Positions 27,189 to 35,047 of a stretch of DNA of 64,000 bases are shown one piece after another. The stretch lies in assembly GCF_036983985.1 (NCBI RefSeq), contig NZ_JALAHQ010000001.1, positions 186,001 to 250,000 of the forward strand, written 5' to 3'. Numbering within the stretch: the stretch's first letter is position 1; each line of letters begins with the position of its first letter. The DNA is from Alishewanella metallidurans. GTDB taxonomy: Bacteria > Pseudomonadota > Gammaproteobacteria > Enterobacterales > Alteromonadaceae. The position numbers and the translations under genes were made by a program. The notes below the pieces were generated by a model. It did no database searches and was not told the origin of the DNA. It was given only the letters and a program-made list of their open reading frames with translations.

Positions 27189-28865
27189 ATGGATTATATA
27201 TTTACCAACTGTGTGATTAGTGCGATTGCTTTTGCTGTTTACAGATCACTGATTAACGCACCGGCACGACTCAGGTTTTACGTTGTAATCACAGCATTAG
27301 TTGCTTGGTTTGTTCCCTGGAATCTGGTCACTATTTTGAACCTGCTTGCCGAGCCTGTTGCGCCTATAACGAGCGAATTATTTAATTTAACTCAATTAAT
27401 GATTGCGGCAGGTGAATTGCAGAAGATGGAAGAGCAATTTGTTGCGGCTTTGCCGCAAACTGTGACCGGCATGAATTGGTTATCTCAGTTTTCAGTGAGT
27501 AGTGTGTTTGGGTTGCTAACGATTGTGGGCACGTTTATTTTTGCTACAAAAGTTTATGCTTATATACACTTATTACACTGCTGCAAAGCAGATTCACAAG
27601 CGGCGGAATATTTATGGCAAGAATATCAACTTGACGCAGATTTCGTGTCATTACGTGTTACGGCTTGCTGCGATATGGCCATGGCTACAGGCATCAGTAA
27701 GCCGGTTGTCTGGTTGTCTGAAGAGCTACTTGACAGCCCTCAGCTAAAGTCGATTCTTACCCACGAACTTAATCATATTCGTCAGCACGACCCAGCATGG
27801 ATGTGGTTTGTCTCGCTAGCGCACAGTATCTTTTGGTGGAATCCACTGGTACGTGTACTGGTAACCATGGCACGTCACAGCATTGAGCTCAGTTGCGACG
27901 AACGCTGCCGCCATCAGTTAAAAGATGACTATGGCCGTGATTTAGCGCTACTTTTTTTGCATCGTAACATTCAAAAAAATGTTACTCATGCGGTGATGCC
28001 AGTCAGTCATTTCCGTAACTTCAATCTTAGTCGGATTAAAAACCTCAGCAAGGAAACAACTATGAAAACAAGGTATCTATTAATAACAAGTCTCGGACTC
28101 ACACTCAGCACGTTGGCTGCCGCATCAATTAGTGACACGCAGCTATCAGCAAAGCAAACTCAGAGCCAGGCCGCAGAACAGCCCACTAATAAAAGGCTAC
28201 CAATTTACAACGGCAATTTACTTCATGATAAACAAGTGGATGAATTATTAGCGATCAACGAGAATGCCAAAAGCCATGATCATACTGTGTTAGATAGCGT
28301 TTATCAGAATTCAGTGAGTTGGTATGTAAATCGCACGGATACTCAGGATCCTCGTTCTGAGCTCTCTCTAAAGCTAATGAGTTTTACCATGATGAGCTAT
28401 GTGCTAAACAAATTAGAACGCCCAAAGGAGATATTGGCTCTGTATGATGAAATGTTTGATGGTATTACGCTCAAGCGCGTGATGTTTTTACAGCATCACC
28501 GCGCAATTGCTTATATGCAGTTAGGAACTCCGGAAAAAGGAATCGAGTTGCTTGAACAAGTAATCGGCTGGCAACCTCAGCCAAAAGATGGCTCGTTGTT
28601 ATTACTCGCACAGGCATATTTACAAAATAACGATGGGCCTAATGCGATCCGAGTGGCGGAGCTGCTTGAATCACAGAGTGAAATACCAGTGTATGAAATG
28701 CAGGCCCTTAACATTAAACGAGCAGGCTATGAGACTTTGGGTGAGAAACAAAAGGCCAGTGAGATAAGCCAGCTTTTAAACGAAAAATACGGGCAGAAAA
28801 GCTGGCAGCCTGAGCTGTTTGAGATGGCATCGCCATTGTTAGCTTACTTGCCTGATGCAGAGTAA
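27189..28865 (+). CDS. M56-family membrane metallopeptidase with C-terminal TPR-like region
   Basis: 558 residues. Membrane segments lie at about 30-50, 102-125 and 205-220. The zinc motif HELNH is at 192-196, with the downstream Glu in IELSCDE (about 233). A fourth hydrophobic segment at about 295-312 precedes the extracytoplasmic part. Residues about 315-558 are helical repeats of TPR character (EKGIELLEQVIGWQP; LAQAYLQNNDGPNAIRVA) rather than a penicillin-binding sensor. The partner repressor is upstream. The repeats may detect a protein or peptide in the periplasm. Unlike the ankyrin version at 342-1889 it lies on the island, so the two were probably acquired separately. Confidence 0.85.
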   Translation: MDYIFTNCVISAIAFAVYRSLINAPARLRFYVVITALVAWFVPWNLVTILNLLAEPVAPITSELFNLTQLMIAAGELQKMEEQFVAALPQTVTGMNWLSQFSVSSVFGLLTIVGTFIFATKVYAYIHLLHCCKADSQAAEYLWQEYQLDADFVSLRVTACCDMAMATGISKPVVWLSEELLDSPQLKSILTHELNHIRQHDPAWMWFVSLAHSIFWWNPLVRVLVTMARHSIELSCDERCRHQLKDDYGRDLALLFLHRNIQKNVTHAVMPVSHFRNFNLSRIKNLSKETTMKTRYLLITSLGLTLSTLAAASISDTQLSAKQTQSQAAEQPTNKRLPIYNGNLLHDKQVDELLAINENAKSHDHTVLDSVYQNSVSWYVNRTDTQDPRSELSLKLMSFTMMSYVLNKLERPKEILALYDEMFDGITLKRVMFLQHHRAIAYMQLGTPEKGIELLEQVIGWQPQPKDGSLLLLAQAYLQNNDGPNAIRVAELLESQSEIPVYEMQALNIKRAGYETLGEKQKASEISQLLNEKYGQKSWQPELFEMASPLLAYLPDAE

Positions 28866-28892
28866 TTGTCGGTAAAACTAAATGAGTTCTGT

Positions 28893-28934
28893 CGGGTGTG
28901 CAAGCGATAAGCGACCGTAAGGCTTGTTCACCCG
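28893..28934 (+). terminator. Possible terminator hairpin after the M56 gene
   Basis: CGGGTG-TG-CAAGC pairs with GCTTG-TT-CACCCG around a 16-base loop, with two mismatched bases in the middle. It starts 27 bp past the stop codon. The T-run is poor, so this is tentative. Confidence 0.4.
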
Positions 28935-29039
28935 GATTTCATATTCTGACGAAAAAATAGAACATATCTAAATTTAACAGGCATCAGAATGTTGGCTATA
29001 AGTAACGACTTCAGCTTCTCGCTCATAGCCGTCATTAAG

Positions 29040-29348
29040 TTATTTCGCTACCGGCAATTCGCTCCATTTAGTGGTGTAGGCAGGTGAGAGTAATTCCCTT
29101 TTCATGCTCCATTCCTGCTTAGTGCCTTGGCTAGCAAACCAAATGGTCCTAGCGTGTTTGGTGTTCAGATTGTCGATTAGCTGCATAAGCTTTAAATCTG
29201 ACTCTCGCTGTACAATTGGTTCATCAAACAAACTTGGCTGATATACGCTGGGATCATAAAAGTCAGCGAGCATAACACCTGCCTTTGCGTACCTGTAGCC
29301 GTTAACCCATAGTCCATCTAACCTCTGAATATCCATATTTAGATCCAA
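29040..29348 (-). pseudogene. umuC: umuC 3' fragment (DUF4113 region of DNA polymerase V subunit), copy 1
   Basis: About 95 residues match the C-terminal DUF4113 region of UmuC: LWVNGYRYAKAGVML, LFDEP, LMQLIDNLN, WFASQGTKQEWSMKRELLSP, YTTKWSEL, ending at the normal UmuC C-terminus. The polymerase catalytic part is missing. It is a remnant, not a functional gene, although a 102-codon frame remains open. A second, different umuC 3' end lies at 36220-36318 on the same strand. The homology and truncation are seen directly; how the fragment arose is inferred. Confidence 0.85.
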
Positions 29349-29452
29349 AAAGTGAATTATTAGTTAAAAATAGATTTACAAATGATTGATGTCAACCTCA
29401 TCAATAACTAGAATATTGCCAATTGTTGAAACAGATTAGGGAGCGATCTTAA

Positions 29453-30157
29453 GTGGGCAAAGTTTATTTATCGGGCGTGGGTAGCTATTACGAGCCTAGG
29501 CCAAGCAACCCAACTCCTTTAGAGCTGGCTATCCACCGCTTTGAGCAATTAGCCAATCAGCACTATCAAACTGGGTTGGAAAAAATGGATGGTAAAGCAA
29601 AGCTAAAACATGAACGTGATTTGCAGCATTTACAACGAGAAAGAATAAGGATTTCTACTCAAGCAGCACTGCAGCAAGACTTAGATAGCTATCGAGCAGA
29701 CAATAAACAAAAAAACATATCCGAGTTGGCCAACGAGCCTCATCATCCAACTGTGACTCTATCACGCCACCTAACGGCCGTCGCGGAACCAAAACCCAGC
29801 TTGGACCATGATGCACATCATATCGTTATGGGTAAAGGACGCTGGCTTGCTTCACAAATGATGAGAGCCAGATTGAACCTGCACCTTAATGGTATCGGCA
29901 TAAATGATCCAATAAACGGTGTTTGGTTGCCGCGCGATAAAGCGTCAAAAGGTCATTGGGCTACACCTAACTCACCCGCGCACAAAGAAATACATCGCTA
30001 CAATTATGAAAGTTGGATAAGCACTCGATTAGGCGGTCCAGCCTTACCTGAAAGTTCAGTGCGTAACAGGTTGCGTGATATAAAGCATGTTTTAACCTTT
30101 GGTGGTTATCCGGCAAAGATTGTAGAGAAGAAAGATGCACAGTGGACAGGTGAATAG
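29453..30157 (+). CDS. AHH-family nuclease toxin (HNH/Endo VII superfamily)
   Basis: 234 residues starting at GTG, with AGGGAG nine bases upstream. Residues 20-95 are charged and helical. The nuclease domain begins at about 115 with the AHH motif (DHDAHHIV, 121-123). NGIGINDPINGVWLP, HWATPNSPAHKEIHRY and a final helix follow, which is the AHH order seen in polymorphic toxins. There is no long N-terminal delivery domain, so it is either a cargo effector (for example of a type VI system located elsewhere) or an orphan toxin cassette. The gene for the likely immunity protein starts one base after the stop. DNA or RNA cleavage is predicted, not shown. Confidence 0.82.
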   Translation: MGKVYLSGVGSYYEPRPSNPTPLELAIHRFEQLANQHYQTGLEKMDGKAKLKHERDLQHLQRERIRISTQAALQQDLDSYRADNKQKNISELANEPHHPTVTLSRHLTAVAEPKPSLDHDAHHIVMGKGRWLASQMMRARLNLHLNGIGINDPINGVWLPRDKASKGHWATPNSPAHKEIHRYNYESWISTRLGGPALPESSVRNRLRDIKHVLTFGGYPAKIVEKKDAQWTGE

Positions 30158-30158
30158 C

Positions 30159-30737
30159 ATGGTGTATCAGCTAAAGCACATACCAAAGACGTACAAGACA
30201 CTTCAACTTGACGTAATGACAATTGCTGAAAAGCTCGGTGATTATGACTTGATTACTACGTTGATGAACGCGCCGCTTACTGGTGATTCTCTGGCTGGTA
30301 AATGGAAGACGATGGAAACGACACTGCAAAGTTTATCTTCGAGTGGCAGAGAGATACCTGATATTGCTCTGTGGGATAGCCAAGGATTGTACTTGTCTGC
30401 AAAAGCCTATGATGCACTGGCGGAAAGCTTAAAGACCGATGGCGAATTTCTCCCTATCGTTGTTAATGATAAGCCAGCCTACTTGTTTAACTGCAGAGTG
30501 TTTGGCAAAGAGGACCTTTCGTTAACGGAGCGGAAATATTTAGATGGCGAACCTGATGGGGTAGTGTCATTAGTGTTCGATGAAGCTGACGTAACAAAAC
30601 ATAACCGGCATGTTTTTAGATCAAAATTACAAGGCTGCACCATCCTCTATGCAAGTGAGAATTTTAAGCAGTTAGTTGAACAACACCATCTGAACGGTGT
30701 AACGTTTGATGAAGATTTACTGAATTCATTTGTGTGA
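30159..30737 (+). CDS. Probable immunity protein of the AHH toxin (Imm11/DUF1629-like)
   Basis: About 192 residues from the ATG at 30159 (AGG eight bases upstream). Segments such as GEFLPIVVNDKPAYLFN, then EADVTKHNRHVFRSK, then ILYASENFKQLVEQHHLNGV resemble the Imm11 (DUF1629) pattern. There a strand for the partner contact precedes a C-terminal helix that ends in L-x-G-V/F-x-F. It sits immediately downstream of the toxin with one base between, the usual toxin-immunity order. A hairpin follows at 30751. Confidence 0.7.
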   Translation: MVYQLKHIPKTYKTLQLDVMTIAEKLGDYDLITTLMNAPLTGDSLAGKWKTMETTLQSLSSSGREIPDIALWDSQGLYLSAKAYDALAESLKTDGEFLPIVVNDKPAYLFNCRVFGKEDLSLTERKYLDGEPDGVVSLVFDEADVTKHNRHVFRSKLQGCTILYASENFKQLVEQHHLNGVTFDEDLLNSFV

Positions 30738-30750
30738 AAGTATATAGATA

Positions 30751-30776
30751 ATGCCCGAGACGAAAATCTCGGGCAT
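30751..30776 (+). terminator. Terminator hairpin after the toxin-immunity pair
   Basis: A perfect 10-bp stem ATGCCCGAGA/TCTCGGGCAT with a six-base loop lies 13 bp past the immunity gene stop. It has no extended T-run, but its position and strength support termination. Confidence 0.65.
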
Positions 30777-30881
30777 CGTTAATCATCTCAGCAACCTAGT
30801 TCATTCCTCAGACCAACAATCTGGCCTTCTTGTCTATCTCTACATAATGCTACTGACGAAATACTTACTATCAGAGTAAGA

Positions 30882-31199
30882 CTAAGAACCACTCAGCATA
30901 TCTAACAGCGAGCCGTATGCCGCTAACGCTGCTGAGTAGCTACGATACTCGCCGCCTAGTTGATACCATCCATTGCATTGATAACCCGGGATAAGCAGGA
31001 ACAATTGCTCACCAGATTGGTTAGATGTGATTTTCATTAACGATGACAGTTCATGTCCACAGGTTTGCCAATCGCTTAGCATGGTAATCGCCTGTTCCTT
31101 CGTAATAGGAGTGTGCTGCATACTTCTATTAACCCAGTTGGTAAATGATAGGTTAAAAATAGGTTTCATTTTGGGAGGTGTCAAATGGTTGAGCGGCAT
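30882..31199 (-). CDS. Hypothetical protein, up to 105 residues
   Basis: I do not recognise it. ATG at 31199 or 31169 is possible; neither has a good ribosome-binding site. The middle (ITKEQAITMLSDWQ) looks helical, and the C-terminal half has Tyr/Gly-rich strands (YQCNGWYQLGGEYRSY). It lies between the toxin-immunity pair and the flagellin, facing the same way as the flagellin. It could be a small immunity protein or a chance open frame. Confidence is low. Confidence 0.4.
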   Translation of the reverse strand: MPLNHLTPPKMKPIFNLSFTNWVNRSMQHTPITKEQAITMLSDWQTCGHELSSLMKITSNQSGEQLFLLIPGYQCNGWYQLGGEYRSYSAALAAYGSLLDMLSGS

Positions 31200-31288
31200 G
31201 AGCTAGCAAGTGCTTGAATAGTTGACTGTTTAAAGTGACATAATTGTAAATTTTATCTAAAGTACAGACAGCACCAATGTTTAATTAC

Positions 31289-32521
31289 TTATTGCAGTAA
31301 TTGCAGAGCTGCTTGTGGCCTCTGGTTAGCCTGTGCCAGTACGGTGGAGCTGGTTTGTTGCAATATCTGTGTTCTAGTTAGTTCAGCGGTTTCTTTTGCA
31401 TAGTCGGTATCCCGTATTCGGCTTCGTGCAGCAGATAAGTTCTCCTCGATATTAGCTTGGTTTCTAATTATTGATTGCAGTCTATTTTGTGTAGCACCAA
31501 GTTTTGCTCTGGCACTATCAACAGTGCTAATAGCTTCATCAATGATATCGAGGTTAAATCTCGTCATTGACTGCTCATCTTCAGGTGGAAATAGTGTATA
31601 GGCTTGGCTGCCAAGCTGTTGCGGAGACAGGCCGGTAAGAGTTGATATTTGATCAAGGTTATTTGTAGCATCTAACTGATTATCGGCAAGCCCCTCAAGT
31701 CGAAATTGTATAGAGCCATTGAGTAAATGAAACTGGTTTGTAAGTGGATTAACAAGTGCTTGGAAAGACAAATTTGTTTTTAAAATCTCTGTGGCGAATA
31801 AAACATTATTTTGCTGAGGATTACTGCCCATATTAAATGGTGGAATAGTAACAAATTCTCCCCCGTTTACACTTACTTGCAAGCCAGTGACAACACCTAA
31901 GACCGGCGGATCTGGTAATACAATAGGGTCGCCAATACCTATTAATGTTCCAGCTTGTACTTTCTCCTTGGCACCATCAGTACCATCAACAACAATTTCA
32001 GAAAGTCTTAATCCATCAGCAGTAAATCCAAGCTCACTGTCTAGATTGATATTAACGGTTTGCCCTGCATTCGCACCAATTAGAAAATCGCGGTTTAACG
32101 TACCGTCTAATAGCGGAATACCTGCGAAGCTAGTCGTACTAGCGACCCGTGTAATTTCCTTATTGAGTTGGTATATCTCATTTTGTATTGCTGTTTTATC
32201 TTCTTTGCTGTTAATGCCGCTGCGAGATTGAATAACAAGAGTACGCATACGCTGCGTCATATTAGAAATTTCATCTAAAGAGCCCTCGGCTACCTGAGCC
32301 AGTGAAATACCGTCATTAGCATTTCGTATACCCTGAGCTAAACCATTAATTTGACTTGTTAACCGATTAGAGATTTGCAGCCCTGCAGCATCATCGGCGG
32401 CGGAGTTAATACGAAATCCCGAAGCTAAGCGCTGAAAGCTTATATTTAAAGCTGGCTCAGTTAGTGCCAGACTTCGCTGAGCGCTCAACGATGACATGTT
32501 TGTATTCACATAAATAGACAT
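31289..32521 (-). CDS. Solitary flagellin
   Basis: About 410 residues from ATG at 32521 (AAGGG upstream), chosen over GTG at 32536. The N-terminal D0/D1 region is typical: VNTNMSSLSAQRSL, RLASGFRINSAADDAAGLQI, GIRNANDGISLAQVAEG. The C-terminal D1/D0 is complete: ARAKLGATQNRLQ, SRIRDTDYAKETAELTR, ending ALQLLQ. The variable middle spans about 170-310. Flagellin polymerises outside the cell as the filament. No chaperone, cap or other flagellar gene is nearby. A sigma-28 promoter lies 64 bp upstream, so host FliA can drive it. It may be an alternative filament subunit brought by the island. Confidence 0.93.
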   Translation of the reverse strand: MSIYVNTNMSSLSAQRSLALTEPALNISFQRLASGFRINSAADDAAGLQISNRLTSQINGLAQGIRNANDGISLAQVAEGSLDEISNMTQRMRTLVIQSRSGINSKEDKTAIQNEIYQLNKEITRVASTTSFAGIPLLDGTLNRDFLIGANAGQTVNINLDSELGFTADGLRLSEIVVDGTDGAKEKVQAGTLIGIGDPIVLPDPPVLGVVTGLQVSVNGGEFVTIPPFNMGSNPQQNNVLFATEILKTNLSFQALVNPLTNQFHLLNGSIQFRLEGLADNQLDATNNLDQISTLTGLSPQQLGSQAYTLFPPEDEQSMTRFNLDIIDEAISTVDSARAKLGATQNRLQSIIRNQANIEENLSAARSRIRDTDYAKETAELTRTQILQQTSSTVLAQANQRPQAALQLLQ

Positions 32522-32584
32522 TGAGAACCCTTGCAAATTACAATTGAAGAAACAATTGAGGACTATAATCCCTGTTAGTTATTG

Positions 32585-32611
32585 TTATCGTGCCGGAAAT
32601 AGAAAACTTTA
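32585..32611 (-). promoter_or_regulatory. sigma-28 (FliA) promoter of the flagellin gene
   Basis: On the minus strand TAAAGTTT (32604-32611), then 11 bp, then CACGATAA (32585-32592). The enterobacterial consensus is TAAAGTTT-N11-GCCGATAA. The -35 is perfect and the -10 matches six of eight. The predicted leader to the ATG is about 57 bases. Confidence 0.8.
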
Positions 32612-32749
32612 ATACATACCTAATGTGCCAAATGTAAGCTTATGATTTAAATTAATTTAAATAATTATATTTATAATTGAGGATTATGATCCGTGGCAGA
32701 TTAATCCTCTAATTACCATAGTGGCAGCCCTAAAGAATAAGGGCGCACA

Positions 32750-32980
32750 ATGACTGATTTGGCTTTGCAAATAGGTGAGAATATACGCAAGCGAAGGCTT
32801 GAAATTGGTCTTAGCCAAGATAATCTTGCGCTTACCGCTGAAATCGATCGTAGCTACATAGGTCGCATTGAGCGCGGTTCAGTTAACATTACGATCGAGA
32901 TGCTTTACAAAATTTCAATTCCGCTTCAGTGCGACCCAAAAACGTTGTTACCAGAAGCTGATAAGCGTTTAGTGCAGTAA
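32750..32980 (+). CDS. XRE-family helix-turn-helix regulator (small)
   Basis: 76 residues consisting of one HTH_XRE domain (IGENIRKRRLEIGLSQDNLAL, then DRSYIGRIERGSVNITIEML). It is of the type found as controllers of restriction-modification (C proteins) and phage-defence loci. AAGGG lies six bases before the ATG. It is divergent from the flagellin and 500 bp upstream of the ATPase-HNH pair. An inverted repeat at 33255-33278 is a candidate operator linking it to that pair (inference). Confidence 0.88.
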   Translation: MTDLALQIGENIRKRRLEIGLSQDNLALTAEIDRSYIGRIERGSVNITIEMLYKISIPLQCDPKTLLPEADKRLVQ

Positions 32981-33479
32981 AAGTTAGGAAGGCTAATGAA
33001 GTAGCCGCTGAATCTAGTTCAGCGATTTAATATGTACTACAGTTTTATTGTGCTGTTTATACCCTCAAAAAACTCACCGAAATTACGTTGTGATTCAAAT
33101 TAACTTGTCTCGTTAAGCATTAGCGATCATGAAGCTTTCAGAGCTCAATTATGTTGCATAAGTGTAATATTTAGCTAAAGTAGTGACAGCCTGCGATAAG
33201 TTCACTAACTTAGTAACAGATAGTGCTGTTTGTCACTAACCTATTGAAAATAACGCGCTTTAATATGTATTAAAGTGCAGATAATCATATATAACTATGT
33301 GTTATTAGCGGACCTATGCCAAGTCTAGGAAACTGTTGGCTATTCAGTTTAGACAAGGAAGTTAAAATAGGTGTATTCAAATGATTTAGGTTTTATACAC
33401 AGTCAACGGTACTGTATGTGGCACAAAAGAGTATTTAAATGCTGAAGAGTTTCTAGTGTTTTAGGGGAGTAATTCCGGT
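32981..33479. other. Intergenic region before the ATPase-HNH pair, with an inverted repeat
   Basis: These 499 bp contain no visible gene. An inverted repeat at 33255-33278 (GCGCTTTAATA / TATTAAAGTGC, 10 of 11 paired, two-base centre) is a candidate operator. A good ribosome site (GGGGAG) precedes the ATPase ATG. No reverse-transcriptase gene is near, so a retron RNA is not supported. Confidence 0.45.
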
Positions 33480-35045
33480 ATGAAATTCAAAATAATAAAA
33501 AAGGATGTAAAGTTTCCGACTTCAGGATTAAATGAGCTATATCTGACCGTCGATTTCTGGAATGATTTCTCGTTCGTTACGCAATTTTATCTTTCGTTTT
33601 ATGATTCTAGTGGTACATACCACGATATTGGGAATATTAAAATTGGTTTTGTTGGGCAAACGACGGAGGTTTCAACATACGAAAAATTAACTCCTGAGTT
33701 TGTTGACTTGCCTAGTAATTTTTTCTCGTTAGGTGAGGGGCCTGATTTTTATAAAAAAATCGTTAAACTAGGAGATGTTGGTAAAAGAATTCTCAAGTCA
33801 TTAAACGACATTGTGCATAATATTGAAGTCATAGACCTTATAAAGGAAGAGAAAGTTTTTAGCGATTCATTCCTTCGTAACACTAGCCTTTCTGTGATAA
33901 AGGGACAATATGCGAGAATACTATCAGGTGGAACTACATTAACCGATTATGATTTCAAGTTTATGCGAAACAGGAGTGAGAATTTTGGTGGGCTATCACT
34001 AAGTTTTAATGTTCGCGTAGGTGCTAGGCCGACTACGAATATACATGCAATCATAGGTAGAAATGGTGTTGGAAAGACAACTATTTTGAATGGCATGATT
34101 GAAGCAATAACAAATCTCGGTGCAACGGACGCAAGATTTAAGCAAACTCTAGGTTTTCGAGATGTTGACATTGATGAATCGTATTTTAGTAGCTTGGTTT
34201 CAGTGTCTTTTAGTGCTTTTGACCCTTTTGTTCCGCCACCTGAGCAGAGTGATCCAGCAAAAGGTACATGTTATTTTTATATTGGGCTTAAGGACCCAAA
34301 AAACTCAGGTTTGCACCGCAATATTTCAGATCTGCATGATGATTGCGTAGTTGCATTAACAAGATGCTTTCATAACCCTTTAAAGGCGAAGCGTTGGCAT
34401 TCTGCCATAAATAAATTGGGTTCAGACGATAACTTTGCTTCGATGGCATTAAGTTATCTTGAAGTGGCGTTTCATGAGCTTAAAAAAAGCTCAAAAAAGC
34501 AATCAGATAGTGACGAATTTAAAAGGGAATTTAAATCTCTAATCTCAACGTATTTGAACCGAATGAGTTCCGGCCATGCGATTGTATTACTGACAATTAC
34601 AAGGTTAGTTTCTGTAGTTGAAGAGAAAACACTTGTTCTGCTTGATGAGCCAGAAAGCCATTTACATCCCCCATTACTTTCAGCATTTATAAGAGCACTT
34701 TCTGAATTGCTTCTAGACCAAAATGGTGTGTCTATAATAGCTACACATTCCCCTGTTGTGTTGCAAGAGGTTCCGAAATCATGCGTATGGAAGATATACC
34801 GAAAAGGCGAAAATGTAACGGCGAGCAGGCCAAATATTGAGACATTCGCTGAGAATGTTGGAGTATTAACTAGTGAGGTTTTCAATTTAGAAGTTGAGCG
34901 CTCAGGTTTTCACGACATTCTCGAAAATTCAGTTCGATCAGGAAAAACCTATGAAGAAATTCTAGCGGAGTACGATAAACAAATTGGTTTTGAGGGAAGA
35001 GCGATTTTAAAGGTCCTTATCGCTAAGCGTGAAAGAGAGTCTTAG
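33480..35045 (+). CDS. ABC/SMC-type ATPase of a Septu-like defence pair (PtuA-like)
   Basis: 521 residues. The first 175 residues form a non-ATPase N-terminal region I do not recognise. Walker A is GRNGVGKT at 193-200. A VSVSFSAFDPF strand follows at about 240-250. The ABC-like signature is SSGH at 363-366, Walker B is LVLLDEPESHL at 385-395, and the switch His is in IIATHSP (423). This is the architecture of PtuA/OLD-type ATPases. The HNH gene begins two bases after the stop. In Septu systems the ATPase senses infection and controls an HNH nuclease; by analogy this pair would do the same. The GC content and codon use are lower than the core, as expected for an acquired locus. Confidence 0.82.
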   Translation: MKFKIIKKDVKFPTSGLNELYLTVDFWNDFSFVTQFYLSFYDSSGTYHDIGNIKIGFVGQTTEVSTYEKLTPEFVDLPSNFFSLGEGPDFYKKIVKLGDVGKRILKSLNDIVHNIEVIDLIKEEKVFSDSFLRNTSLSVIKGQYARILSGGTTLTDYDFKFMRNRSENFGGLSLSFNVRVGARPTTNIHAIIGRNGVGKTTILNGMIEAITNLGATDARFKQTLGFRDVDIDESYFSSLVSVSFSAFDPFVPPPEQSDPAKGTCYFYIGLKDPKNSGLHRNISDLHDDCVVALTRCFHNPLKAKRWHSAINKLGSDDNFASMALSYLEVAFHELKKSSKKQSDSDEFKREFKSLISTYLNRMSSGHAIVLLTITRLVSVVEEKTLVLLDEPESHLHPPLLSAFIRALSELLLDQNGVSIIATHSPVVLQEVPKSCVWKIYRKGENVTASRPNIETFAENVGVLTSEVFNLEVERSGFHDILENSVRSGKTYEEILAEYDKQIGFEGRAILKVLIAKRERES

Positions 35046-35047
35046 TC

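Noticed and set aside
28893..28934. Integron attC-like hairpin after the M56 gene
   Set aside because: The stem lacks the GTTRRRY/RYYYAAC ends and no integron integrase is present; better read as a weak terminator.
32981..33479. Possible retron non-coding RNA ahead of the Septu-like pair
   Set aside because: Retron-associated Septu pairs need a reverse transcriptase; none is encoded nearby and no msr/msd-like long folded repeat was seen.
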